Positions 1 through 8,102 of a stretch of 64,000 bases of DNA are shown one piece after another (the first letter of the stretch is position 1; each line of letters opens with the position of its first letter). The translations under genes were made by a program, and so were the position numbers. This stretch comes from PALSA-1296 sp037143335 (GTDB lineage Bacteria; Bacteroidota; Ignavibacteria; Palsa-1295): assembly GCA_037143335.1 (NCBI GenBank), contig JBAWZA010000005.1:77837-141836 (forward strand), read 5' to 3'. The notes beneath the pieces were generated by a model. That model did not search any database, had not been told where the DNA came from, and was given only the letters and a program-made list of their open reading frames with translations.

Positions 1-35
1 CTTTAGCCTGCTCAAGGACACACGAAGAATTATCA

Positions 36-245
36 ATGCGCAAACTCTTCACATTTTTTATTCGGATCTACCAGCAGGTCATCTCGCCTCATCTTGGCAG
101 CAACTGTCGGTTCGAGCCGACATGCTCGGAGTATATGTCACAAGCCATTACGAAGCATGGAGTTTTCCGAGGAGTATATTTAGGCATCAAGCGCATCGGC
201 AGATGTCACCCTCTGCATCCCGGGGGCTTTGACCCTGTGCCATAA
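36..245 (+). CDS. yidD: Membrane protein insertion efficiency factor YidD
   Basis: A 69-residue protein of the YidD family, which helps the YidC insertase place proteins in the inner membrane. The family signature is complete: an amphipathic N-terminus, the CRFEPTCSEY block with Cys24 and Cys30, then RCHPLHPGGFDPVP with Cys57 at the end. Length is typical (about 70-85). yidD usually lies between rnpA and yidC. The 35 bases upstream are open in two frames, so an rnpA end may lie at the window edge, but too little is present to say. The next gene is on the opposite strand, so yidC does not follow here. Confidence 0.95.
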   Translation: MRKLFTFFIRIYQQVISPHLGSNCRFEPTCSEYMSQAITKHGVFRGVYLGIKRIGRCHPLHPGGFDPVP

Positions 246-304
246 ACTGGTTTAGTCGCTGCTCCTCCAATTTTTTAACTTTCGACTGTTCGGAATAGTG
301 CTAA

Positions 305-850
305 TCACGGAGCATAATACATTTTGTTTGTAGTATATTCCGAGGATATTTTCTTTGCGACTCCCGGATGAATATATCCCGTGCCGTCAAGTGATTTTGT
401 GATCTGATCAAAAACAGGTGAGTAAGTAAATTTCTCCCAATGTACTTCCATGAACGGTTCTCGTGCGAAAACGTGCTTCATTACGATAGTCTCTTTCTCG
501 TTGCCGTTCACATCCTGTAACTTGTAGTACGTCCTAAATATCAACAGCTTAACTTCAGGATGCTCAGGGAATACCTTCCTCCCATAAGTGATTGCTTTTG
601 AAAAATGCTCTTTTAAAAGTGTTTCTTCGTCCCATGTTGTTGAGGGTCTAAATTCAAGAATAGCCGAAGCCCCACTTATCGACGTTGTTATTTCATCAGA
701 AGAGGAAGAAGAAGCGGTCTCACTCTTCTTTCCCATAGAACCGATAAATGCGATAATGAAAACGGCGGCTAAAATCCAAACCCAAACAGGGGGTTTTTTA
801 TTTTTTGGCTTCAGTGCAGGCACTTGTGGGGGAATAGGCACATCGTTCAT
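305..850 (-). CDS. Hypothetical single-pass membrane protein with a proline-rich N-terminus
   Basis: A 181-residue protein I do not recognise. The first 20 residues are rich in Pro and Lys, one hydrophobic helix follows (about 22-39), then a Ser-rich linker (about 47-51) and a roughly 120-residue soluble domain with alternating hydrophobic strands. The short N-terminus without a cleavage site suggests a signal anchor with the soluble domain outside the cytoplasm. It lies alone between convergent yidD and a small lipoprotein gene on the same strand. No function can be assigned. Confidence 0.6.
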   Translation of the reverse strand: MNDVPIPPQVPALKPKNKKPPVWVWILAAVFIIAFIGSMGKKSETASSSSSDEITTSISGASAILEFRPSTTWDEETLLKEHFSKAITYGRKVFPEHPEVKLLIFRTYYKLQDVNGNEKETIVMKHVFAREPFMEVHWEKFTYSPVFDQITKSLDGTGYIHPGVAKKISSEYTTNKMYYAP

Positions 851-974
851 AATAAGTGTGGTATATAAAAGAACGAAGACACGGATCTTTTACTACCGAT
901 ATTCCAAATGTGCCCTTTTTGAACCGTTTTGAGTCTCAGTGAGAATAAGTAGTCAGTACCCTATTTTCAGAAAA

Positions 975-1265
975 TTATTTATTGATTATCTCGTCAGTCT
1001 TTTTCTTAAGTGCCGCGGCTTTATCAATGACCTGACCTGATTTCGTTGCTGCGGTATTTGCCTTATCGAGACTCTCGTTTGCTTTGTCGAGAATATCTTT
1101 CTTCGGCTCTGGTGGCTGGGCAGGCTTGTCGGTGTGATTTACTGTTGTCGTAACAGTGTTCTGAATAACGACGGTGTCCGGTGTTTTTACCTGAACATCT
1201 TGAGCCTTCTCATTCGAGCATCCGAAGAGTACTAATGCAGTAAGACCTAAAATAAACTTTTTCAT
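975..1265 (-). CDS. Small lipoprotein with a Lys/Ala-rich helical C-terminus
   Basis: The start is taken at the internal Met (position 1265) because it gives a compact lipoprotein signal peptide: two Lys, a hydrophobic stretch, then LVLFGC with the lipidated Cys at residue 16. The longer frame to 1325 would put about 20 unlikely residues in front. The mature part (about 80 residues) begins with a Thr/Val/Pro-rich stretch and ends in a charged helix with repeated LDKAN units, which could form a coiled coil. It is probably an envelope lipoprotein; no family recognised. Confidence 0.65.
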   Translation of the reverse strand: MKKFILGLTALVLFGCSNEKAQDVQVKTPDTVVIQNTVTTTVNHTDKPAQPPEPKKDILDKANESLDKANTAATKSGQVIDKAAALKKKTDEIINK

Positions 1266-1406
1266 AATTTGGGAGAATAAATATGTTTTAGTATGGTAGC
1301 CGAAATGGCTCAACTTACACTTCATTAAGCATAAGTTATGACAACCTTACACTACCGATGGAACCTCCGTTCCCAATAATCCCTTATACTTCCTCTAATT
1401 ACATTT

Positions 1407-2891
1407 ATGGCAGAAGAAAAACTCACAAAACGCAGCGAAGATTTTAGTGCTTGGTATAATGAAGTGGTCGAACGTGCTCAGCTTGCTGAGCATTCTCCGG
1501 TTCGAGGTTGTATGGTCATCCGACCCAATGGATATGGCATTTGGGAGCTTATTCAGAAGAATTTGGATAAGATGTTCAAGGATACCGGGCATGAAAATGC
1601 CTATTTCCCACTTCTGATTCCTCAATCGTTTATGTCCAAAGAGGCAGAGCATGTCGAAGGATTTGCGCCTGAGCTTGCGGTGGTTACTCACGGCGGTGGG
1701 AAAGAATTGGAAGAGCCACTCGTGATTCGCCCGACATCCGAGACGATGATTTATACCATGTTTGCAAAGTGGGTACAAGGCTATCGTGATCTGCCGATTC
1801 TCATGAATCAATGGGCGAATGTGATGCGCTGGGAAATGCGCACACGATTATTTTTACGGACGGCAGAATTTCTGTGGCAAGAAGGTCACACTGCACACGA
1901 GACCGAGGCTGAAGCTGAATCAGAAGCATTGAAAATGCTCGGTGTCTATCGCACGTTCGCCGAAGATTTTATGGCAACGCCTGTAATCTCCGGCACAAAG
2001 TCTGATAGCGAAAGATTTGCCGGTGCGCTTCGCACTTATACCATTGAGGCAATGATGCAAGATAACAAAGCATTACAAGATGGGACAAGTCATAACCTCG
2101 GACAAAATTTTTCGAAAGCATTCGATCTGAAATTCCAAGGACGTGATGGAACGGTGCAATATGCATGGAATACCTCGTGGGGCGTTTCGACAAGGCTCGT
2201 AGGAAGTCTCATCATGACACACTCCGACGATGATGGCTTGGTATTGCCCCCGCGTCTTGCTCCGACTGTTGCGGTAATCGTGCCGATTTTCAAAAATGAT
2301 GAAGAGCGTGTAACAGTTCTTACTGCTGCAGATGCGATTTATGCTGATATGAAATCCAAAGGCTTTCGCGTGAAGATAGATGCACGGGATAACATGTCAC
2401 CAGGTGCGAAATATTATGAGTGGGAAATGCGCGGCATTCCGCTTCGCATCGAGATCGGTCCGAAAGATGTAGCGAATAATACCGTTGTCATCGTACCACG
2501 CATACCGCTCGATACGCGTGAAGCTCCGAAGCCTGGCAGGAAACAGAAATTATTTGTTGAGGTGGCAACGCTCTGTGATAGCGTAGAAGATTTGGCAAAA
2601 GAACTCCAAGCACAGTTACTGAAGAATGCACTTGCTCGGCGTGAGGCAAATACGATTCGCGGAGTGAAATCCTACGGTGAGATGAAGGAAATTTTCGCAA
2701 GCGGCGAAGGAGCATTTGTCTTTGCCGGTTGGAACGGTGATCCTACCTCTGAAGCCAAAGTGAAAGAAGAAACCAAAGCCACGATTCGGTGCATTCCCAA
2801 TCTAGAGTTCCGCTCGAGCACTGCACCCGAAAAATGTCTCGTCACTGGCGAACCCGCCAAGCACGAAGTAATTTGGGCAAAGGCGTATTAG
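1407..2891 (+). CDS. proS: Proline--tRNA ligase, archaeal/eukaryotic type (ProS type 3)
   Basis: A cytoplasmic class II aminoacyl-tRNA synthetase that charges tRNA-Pro. At 494 residues it lacks the large editing insertion of the usual bacterial type. Class II motif 2 is clear: RPTSE at 108-112, then the RWE...RTRLFLRTAEFLWQEGHT block at about 141-162. The anticodon-binding domain spans roughly 285-400. The C-terminal domain typical of this type ends in AKAY, the family's C-terminal Tyr. It is flanked by unrelated envelope genes and is probably transcribed alone, ending in a hairpin that includes its own stop codon. Confidence 0.97.
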   Translation: MAEEKLTKRSEDFSAWYNEVVERAQLAEHSPVRGCMVIRPNGYGIWELIQKNLDKMFKDTGHENAYFPLLIPQSFMSKEAEHVEGFAPELAVVTHGGGKELEEPLVIRPTSETMIYTMFAKWVQGYRDLPILMNQWANVMRWEMRTRLFLRTAEFLWQEGHTAHETEAEAESEALKMLGVYRTFAEDFMATPVISGTKSDSERFAGALRTYTIEAMMQDNKALQDGTSHNLGQNFSKAFDLKFQGRDGTVQYAWNTSWGVSTRLVGSLIMTHSDDDGLVLPPRLAPTVAVIVPIFKNDEERVTVLTAADAIYADMKSKGFRVKIDARDNMSPGAKYYEWEMRGIPLRIEIGPKDVANNTVVIVPRIPLDTREAPKPGRKQKLFVEVATLCDSVEDLAKELQAQLLKNALARREANTIRGVKSYGEMKEIFASGEGAFVFAGWNGDPTSEAKVKEETKATIRCIPNLEFRSSTAPEKCLVTGEPAKHEVIWAKAY

Positions 2892-2906
2892 TATGCGCCT
2901 TTGCCC
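2875..2906. terminator. Hairpin overlapping the proS stop codon, between convergent genes
   Basis: The arms at 2875-2888 and 2893-2906 pair over 14 base pairs (one G-T), with a 4-base loop at 2889-2892. The proS stop codon TAG forms most of the loop. There is no T tract on the plus strand; an A-rich run follows. Since proS and the next gene converge here, the hairpin may end transcripts from both sides. Confidence 0.55.
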
Positions 2907-2914
2907 AGAAAAAA

Positions 2915-4696
2915 TTACTGACCGATAATAACTTGGTGAGTCGCCGAACCTCTCGGTGTCGTTAGTTCGCACCTATACGATCCCGCAGCTAATCCTTTCG
3001 GTGTATAGCGGAGGTAGTGCGAGCCTGCACCTTCGGTGCGGTCGATGATGGTTGCGACTTTATCGCCAAGCTCGTTAAAGAGTGCAAGTTCAACGCGCTC
3101 ATCGCTATTCAAAGTAAAACTAATCACCGTTGATGTCTGTACAGGATTTGGATAGACACTAAACGATAACGCGTCAGAACTGGTAGCGCCTATCACAGCG
3201 CCATCGGTCCCAATCATGAACACGTCAGATGAAAGAGTTGTGAATGGTTTATCAGTCGCAACGACGTTAATTCTTGCATGAGGATAATAGCCAGTTTTCG
3301 GAGTACTGGTCCACATGCTGGAATTAATATCGCTCGTCACGCTACCGATCTTTGTCCATGTAGTACCGGAATCAAGTGAGTAGTTCACATCAAGCGGTGA
3401 TTTCGAATTTCCTTTCCTCGCCCATGTAATCGAAATTGATTGGTCGTTTCCGATATTCGTTAAATGAGAATTACCATTGAGTTTGAGATCACTCAAGGCA
3501 AGTGTCACCGAAGTATCAATCACGATGGTCTTGCCTGTATCAAGAGTTGTTACATTCCCCAATGAGTCGAGTACGACAAGCCAAAGGTCATCGGTGCCAT
3601 CAGGCGTTTGGTAGGTCTCACCAGCAACGATGAACTGACTCTTGCGCTGAATGACGCTGTAACCAGCTGTTGAATCGCCAAATGTTTTTTGCCACTTGAG
3701 ATTTCCCTTTTTGTCTGTCTTCACTACATAGAGATGAGTCATGGCGCCAGGTTTTTGCGAGTAACCAGAGAGTACATATCCACTATCGGATGATTGAATA
3801 CCTCCATAGACAAAACTAACATCAATATTGTAGTGCTTGTTAATGACGATTGTGCCGTTCGTATCAACTACTAATAACCACATTGAGCTAACGGTTGAGT
3901 AATCGCCGGAGTATCCGAAGAATGCGTAGTTGCCTTCGCGCGTGTAGGTCACATCATAAGGGGAGTCATTATTAGCGGCATCACTACCGAAATCTTTTTT
4001 CCAAATCACCGTAACAGCTGTATCAACCCGGACTGCAAAAAATTTCTCACGACCAGCACTCGAGGAAGTGTGTCCTAAGAGAATACATCCATCATCTTTT
4101 GTCAATGCGGCGACGTGCGAGTGTTCGTACGAACCGTCATCGTAAGTTTTTTCCCAAATGAGTTTGAAATTTGAATCAAGTTTTTGCATGATCATGTCGC
4201 CGCGCGGATCGCCTTTGGAGTCGGTGTGACCAGTCCAATAATAATCGCCGTTTGAAAGTTGCTTGAACCAATGTGCATGGTCACCCATGGCATAGTCAAC
4301 TTCGAGTTTCTTGACGACTCGGCCAACCGAGTCAAGTTTGTACATCAGTGCTTCTTCGTTGCCGGAATTTTGATCGCCGCTGTAACCTGAGATCAGTGCA
4401 CCATTATCTCTGGTTGGTTCGACGGACCACAGAAAATTATTTCCCGAACGACCATAGGCAGAGTCCCACATCGGCTTGCCTTTGCTATCAAAGCGCATGA
4501 CCCAGTACTTACCCTGCTGAGTGCCGTCAATATCGGTGCTACCGGCGACGATAAATCCACCATCGTTTGTATTTCTGATGCGATAGCCGTATTGATTTCC
4601 GGCACCACCGTAGTGCGAGCCGATTTGCGCGAACGAAGTAGCTGTCAACACTGCGATAAAAACGATGACAAATAGATTCTTCATAAATACTTTCAT
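2915..4696 (-). CDS. Secreted propeller-like repeat protein with T9SS sorting domain
   Basis: A 593-residue exported protein. A signal peptide ends at SFA with Gln next; a second Met four codons in (4684) would give an even more standard signal peptide. The body repeats units of about 50 residues with the pattern DGG(F/Y)I..G.T, a run of W, then K.D..G...W.K.(Y/F)G, which suggests a beta-propeller. A fibronectin-like segment follows, and the C-terminus is a classical T9SS type A domain: YPNPVQTSTVISF, an internal LFNELGDKV, then AAGSYRCEL and a closing beta strand. The protein should be exported by Sec and then moved to the surface by T9SS. It has the same repeat type as the broken gene at 47.3-48.9 kb. 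Confidence 0.85.
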   Translation of the reverse strand: MKVFMKNLFVIVFIAVLTATSFAQIGSHYGGAGNQYGYRIRNTNDGGFIVAGSTDIDGTQQGKYWVMRFDSKGKPMWDSAYGRSGNNFLWSVEPTRDNGALISGYSGDQNSGNEEALMYKLDSVGRVVKKLEVDYAMGDHAHWFKQLSNGDYYWTGHTDSKGDPRGDMIMQKLDSNFKLIWEKTYDDGSYEHSHVAALTKDDGCILLGHTSSSAGREKFFAVRVDTAVTVIWKKDFGSDAANNDSPYDVTYTREGNYAFFGYSGDYSTVSSMWLLVVDTNGTIVINKHYNIDVSFVYGGIQSSDSGYVLSGYSQKPGAMTHLYVVKTDKKGNLKWQKTFGDSTAGYSVIQRKSQFIVAGETYQTPDGTDDLWLVVLDSLGNVTTLDTGKTIVIDTSVTLALSDLKLNGNSHLTNIGNDQSISITWARKGNSKSPLDVNYSLDSGTTWTKIGSVTSDINSSMWTSTPKTGYYPHARINVVATDKPFTTLSSDVFMIGTDGAVIGATSSDALSFSVYPNPVQTSTVISFTLNSDERVELALFNELGDKVATIIDRTEGAGSHYLRYTPKGLAAGSYRCELTTPRGSATHQVIIGQ

Positions 4697-4926
4697 ATCT
4701 TCTTTGACTGGGTAGACAAATAATCACACGGAATCCGACATAATCGCCGAACTCTGAGGCGGGAAGATAGTAAACACAGAAACCCCAAGAAAGTTGGTGG
4801 TGGGGGGCATCAGTGGGACGGGCACTTAGTCCGTCCGTCACCGCACCGATAGTGGGCACATTGCATGTACCCGTGAGGTGAGCGAATATTTCTGAATCTG
4901 AAAAATAACAACCAACTCACGAACTA

Positions 4927-5430
4927 CTACTTCGTATAAGGGTAATACTGGATATCAGCGACAATAAATGTGCTGTCAATTTGCTTTGCTGAAGGACTGA
5001 GCTCTACACCGAGATAGTATTTTGTCGGGTTTCCCCCGTTCTTATTACCGATATAAAAAGCAATTTTCCAGAGGTAAAAAAAATTGCCATTTAATTGATT
5101 GAGTTCGTGGGTGCGTATCGGAGCGCTGTGAGGGAAGTATCCAAATTCCCCTTTCGGAGCAAATCCATGCTCTAAACCCACTAACGGCGGCATCGCGGTA
5201 TCTACGTTCGATCTTTGGTAATCAGCCCATTGAAATTTGAAGAGATAGTAAGCTTCACAATCATTCTTTGCATCTGGTGTTTCAAGTGTGAATAGTTGGC
5301 TCGGTCCGAGTGTTGCGAATTTCGAAACAGTTTTTGCATCGCCACAACTACTGCTATTACCTGAGAGGAGCTTATCACAAGAGCTTAGGAAAAAAACCGA
5401 TGCAATGAGTAACATATAATACTTGTACAT
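4927..5430 (-). CDS. Putative lipoprotein, unknown function
   Basis: A 167-residue protein with a lipoprotein signal peptide: a short basic N-terminus, a hydrophobic core and FFLSSC with Cys18 as the lipidation site. The mature domain begins with a Ser-rich linker containing a further Cys and has alternating aromatic residues, as in a small beta-sandwich. I do not recognise the family. A TAnnTTTG promoter word lies 26 bases upstream of the start. Confidence 0.65.
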   Translation of the reverse strand: MYKYYMLLIASVFFLSSCDKLLSGNSSSCGDAKTVSKFATLGPSQLFTLETPDAKNDCEAYYLFKFQWADYQRSNVDTAMPPLVGLEHGFAPKGEFGYFPHSAPIRTHELNQLNGNFFYLWKIAFYIGNKNGGNPTKYYLGVELSPSAKQIDSTFIVADIQYYPYTK

Positions 5431-5455
5431 TTGCTTCTTAAAGAATTAATTGATA

Positions 5456-5463
5456 CAAATATA
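5456..5463 (-). promoter_or_regulatory. Bacteroidota-type -7 element (TATATTTG)
   Basis: An exact TAnnTTTG match on the minus strand, 25 bases upstream of the lipoprotein start at 5430. The same ATTGC-TATATTTGTA context recurs upstream of the gene starting at 41500. No good -33 TTTG was found. Confidence 0.45.
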
Positions 5464-5555
5464 GCAATAATTCTGGAGAAGTTTCACAATTCATTACAGA
5501 AGTAGTGCGGATTTTTAGTTGACGCGTAAATCAGTATTCGAGAAAGGCGTTCATG

Positions 5556-5636
5556 TTAGTGAACGACGGAGCAGAGAGTCCGTCCGAATCGGGCTTTAAG
5601 AAATCCGATCAAGAGAAGTGCGAGTAGTGTTTTCAT
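5556..5636 (-). pseudogene. Possible orphan signal peptide, decayed secreted protein
   Basis: A 26-codon frame starts MKTLLALLLIGFLKARFG and stops soon after. The start resembles an export signal peptide, but no mature domain follows and no clear ribosome site precedes it. It could be the remnant of a deleted secreted protein or chance. Confidence 0.2.
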
Positions 5637-5775
5637 TTATTGTTGTACTGTTATAAGCAGAACACGGTTACAAAATCAAAGTTGCCCACTTGTTCGATTC
5701 CTAACTTCACGGCGATCGCTTTGTATTTGCAAAGCATCTGTAGACCGTATTTCCGCTTGCACTCAGAAAATTGTG

Positions 5776-5783
5776 TAAATTTG
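5776..5783 (+). promoter_or_regulatory. Bacteroidota-type -7 element (TAAATTTG)
   Basis: An exact TAnnTTTG match 26 bases upstream of the MerR gene, with a TTG at 5757-5759 as a weak -33 candidate. Confidence 0.45.
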
Positions 5784-5809
5784 CATAGAAATAACTCACA
5801 GATTACCTG

Positions 5810-6322
5810 ATGGTGCAAGGCGAATTTTTTGATGCTTCACAAGCAAAACCGGGAGATGAACTGCCTGATGTGACAACTTTGCCACAGGAGCGGCAGAGAC
5901 GTGGTTTGCGAAATTTTGTTATCCCGAAACTCTATAGTACGATTTCGGAAGTAAGTGCATTGGCTGGCGTGGAGCAATACATTCTCAGGTATTGGGAGAC
6001 CGAGTTTTCGGAATTACGTCCACATAAGAATCGTGCAGGGAATCGTATCTACACCGAAAAAGACGTAAAGCTGATCACACGCATCAAAGAACTTCTGCGA
6101 GATCAGCGCTACACCATCGAAGGCGCGAAGCAAATCATCAAGCAAGAGCGCGAATCTGAAAAGAAGGCACAACTTGTCGAGGCTGTCCCAATCGAGAACG
6201 AGGCACAGCTTCATATTATCCCGCCGCCAAAACCAACAACGGCAAATGTTCCGTTAGCCGAGCTATCCGAGATCAAGAAATCGCTCCTTCATTTGCGCGA
6301 GCAATTAGCCGCCACAAAGTAA
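5810..6322 (+). CDS. MerR family transcriptional regulator
   Basis: A 170-residue protein with a MerR-type winged helix at about 42-110: YSTISEVSALAGVEQYILRYWE, then a wing with NRIYTEKDV and a helix ending in GAKQIIKQE. The WE(T)EF..L.P...RAGNR pattern is that of the MerR group widespread in Bacteroidota, found near housekeeping genes. The C-terminal 50 residues are charged and helical, likely for dimerisation; no metal-binding Cys are seen, so it is not a classical metal sensor. It lies 65 bases ahead of clpX on the same strand and might be cotranscribed with it. Confidence 0.85.
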   Translation: MVQGEFFDASQAKPGDELPDVTTLPQERQRRGLRNFVIPKLYSTISEVSALAGVEQYILRYWETEFSELRPHKNRAGNRIYTEKDVKLITRIKELLRDQRYTIEGAKQIIKQERESEKKAQLVEAVPIENEAQLHIIPPPKPTTANVPLAELSEIKKSLLHLREQLAATK

Positions 6323-6387
6323 GCTTTACTCGTTACACGAAAAGCCTCAACAGCACCAATTAGGAACATTGGAATGTTGTAGTATTT

Positions 6388-7725
6388 ATGGAAGATAAGA
6401 AACCCCGTAATCGCAAGCAAAAAGAAGGACTCACTGGTGCTGGTGATGGATCGAATGGCACAAATGAGACACCGCACTGTTCATTTTGTATGCGCTCGGC
6501 GAATGAAGTAACCACGCTCATTAGTGCACCCTATGGCTCGGCATTTATTTGTGATATTTGCTCAGCCAATAATATCGAATTGCTTCGCTCGCATTTGCCA
6601 CAATATGCAACTCGTGCCAATGTGCGTCGCGCCGGAATATCACGCTTCACTCCGCAATCAATCAAGAACGAACTTGATGCGTATGTCATCGGGCAAGAGC
6701 AAGCAAAAAAAGTGTTATCGGTTGCAGTCTATAATCATTTCAAAAGAATCGAATCCGAAACCGTATTAGGAGTTGAAGGTTTTGAAGACACCGAAATCGA
6801 GAAAGCAAATATCTTGATGCTCGGTCCAACAGGTACTGGAAAAACTTTACTCGCGAGAACACTTGCACGAATTCTTGATGTGCCCTTCGCCGTTGCCGAT
6901 GCCACCACGCTCACCGAAGCGGGTTATGTAGGCGATGATGTCGAGTCTATACTTTCGGCATTGCTTCAAGCGGCTGATTATGATGTCACTCGCGCCGAGC
7001 GTGGAATTGTCTATGTGGATGAGATTGATAAGATCGCTCGCAAATCCGATAGCGCTTCTATCACGCGTGATGTATCTGGCGAAGGTGTTCAGCAAGGATT
7101 TTTGAAATTACTCGAAGGCACAATAGCAGGAGTCCCACCGAAAGGTGGAAGAAAACATCCGGAGCAACCGCTCGTCTATGTGAATACTAAACATATTCTC
7201 TTTATTGCTGGCGGAGCATTCGAGGGATTAGAAAAAATTATTCAGAAACGTTTGCATAAATATCCGATCGGATTCGGCGCCGCATTTCCGAGTAACGATA
7301 CCGAAAGCTCTCGCGTATCATTCCAACAGTGCGAGCAAGAAGATTTATTGAAGTTTGGATTTATTCCCGAACTCATCGGTAGGCTTCCTGTGCTCACGGC
7401 ACTCGATGCACTCTCAAAAGAGGCGATGCTACAAATTCTTACCGAGCCAAAGAATGCACTGGTCAAGCAATACCGAAAACTCTTTGCAATGGAAGGAGTT
7501 GATCTTGTCTTTGAAGATGATGCACTCGAAGTGATTATCGCAAAAGCGATGAAGCGCGGAATCGGTGCAAGAGCTTTGCGATCAATCATGGAAAAAGTCT
7601 TGACCGATTTGATGTTCTCCTTACCTGACGATCAAAAGTTGGAGCGCGTCGTCGTTACCGCCAGCTCTGTCGAGGGCTTAACACCTCCTCTGATGATCCG
7701 CTCCGGCGAGAAACAGGCGGCATAG
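6388..7725 (+). CDS. clpX: ATP-dependent Clp protease ATP-binding subunit ClpX
   Basis: A AAA+ unfoldase that recognises tagged or adaptor-bound proteins, unfolds them and feeds them to ClpP. The N-terminal zinc domain has Cys31, Cys34, Cys55 and Cys58. Walker A GPTGTGKT is at 146-153, pore loop GYVG at 179-182, Walker B VYVDEID at 208-214, the RKH pore motif follows in GGRKHPEQ, and sensor II is GIGARALRSIME. Length (445) is slightly over the usual 420 because of a 25-residue polar N-terminal extension. clpP is not next to it here. Confidence 0.97.
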   Translation: MEDKKPRNRKQKEGLTGAGDGSNGTNETPHCSFCMRSANEVTTLISAPYGSAFICDICSANNIELLRSHLPQYATRANVRRAGISRFTPQSIKNELDAYVIGQEQAKKVLSVAVYNHFKRIESETVLGVEGFEDTEIEKANILMLGPTGTGKTLLARTLARILDVPFAVADATTLTEAGYVGDDVESILSALLQAADYDVTRAERGIVYVDEIDKIARKSDSASITRDVSGEGVQQGFLKLLEGTIAGVPPKGGRKHPEQPLVYVNTKHILFIAGGAFEGLEKIIQKRLHKYPIGFGAAFPSNDTESSRVSFQQCEQEDLLKFGFIPELIGRLPVLTALDALSKEAMLQILTEPKNALVKQYRKLFAMEGVDLVFEDDALEVIIAKAMKRGIGARALRSIMEKVLTDLMFSLPDDQKLERVVVTASSVEGLTPPLMIRSGEKQAA

Positions 7726-7786
7726 CGTTCGCGCTCTTAGCACGAACTAAGAACTTTTCGCAGGCGTTATGTGAACCTTCAGAATT

Positions 7787-7858
7787 TGCCTCGTGGCCTA
7801 ATGGTATGGCATCTGATTCTGGATCAGCAGGTTCCAGGTTCGAATCCTGGCGAGGCAG
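7787..7858 (+). tRNA. tRNA-Gln (anticodon CTG)
   Basis: A full cloverleaf can be drawn: acceptor TGCCTCG pairs with CGAGGCA, anticodon loop TTCTGGA gives CTG, and the T arm is CCAGG-TTCGAAT-CCTGG. U at position 1 and G as discriminator fit tRNA-Gln. The CCA end is not encoded. The first anticodon-stem pair is mismatched (T-C). Confidence 0.93.
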
Positions 7859-7890
7859 CAAACGTACACTTCAAAGTGTTAAATCAAAAT

Positions 7891-7925
7891 CCCCTTGAGA
7901 GCTTTATGCTCGCAAGGGGTTTTTT
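7891..7925 (+). terminator. Rho-independent terminator after tRNA-Gln
   Basis: CCCCTTG (7891-7897) pairs with CAAGGGG (7913-7919); an inner GAGC/GCTC stem continues past one A-G mismatch with a TTTAT loop, and six T follow (7920-7925). A textbook intrinsic terminator for the tRNA transcript. Confidence 0.92.
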
Positions 7926-7959
7926 GTCGAATGGTATTCAGGGTTGCTATTGAGATATG

Positions 7960-8101
7960 CTACTTCAAGACTTCAATCAACCTCGAAATGCTCTCGCCAT
8001 TTCCACTGAGTTTCAGAAGATACGAGCCTGCCGGCAGAGCGCTTGTATCCCCCTCTGCATCATAAGCCTGCAAGACTATTTACTTTGAATGTGAGTTCCA
8101 T
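7960..8101 (-). pseudogene. Relic of a T9SS C-terminal sorting domain
   Basis: Reading the minus strand from 8079 to 7960 gives 39 codons that form the last part of a T9SS sorting domain, with YDAEGD, LPAGSYLLKLSG and a closing RLIEVLK before TAG. An in-frame stop lies just upstream (8080-8082). A second frame starting at 8101 supplies MELTFKVNSL, which reads like the preceding strand, so a frameshift separates the two. No start or body remains. It looks like the 3' end of a deleted neighbour of the T9SS gene at 8103-9890. Confidence 0.6.
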
Positions 8102-8102
8102 T

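Larger units (their letters stand above)
5431..5809. other. Intergenic region between divergent genes
   Basis: Two facing promoter words (5456-5463 on minus, 5776-5783 on plus) sit at its ends. The middle holds a small open frame that looks like a lone signal peptide (5556-5636, minus) and a 6-base-pair hairpin (arms 5548-5553 and 5560-5565). I see nothing else in the remaining sequence. Confidence 0.5.

Noticed and set aside
1..35. End of an rnpA gene at the left edge
   Set aside because: Expected from the usual gene order, but 35 bases with two open frames do not allow identification.
588..932. A 114-codon plus-strand frame opposite the small membrane protein
   Set aside because: It is the complement of a Pro/Lys-rich and Ser-rich coding region; the minus frame has a clear membrane helix and a plausible start.
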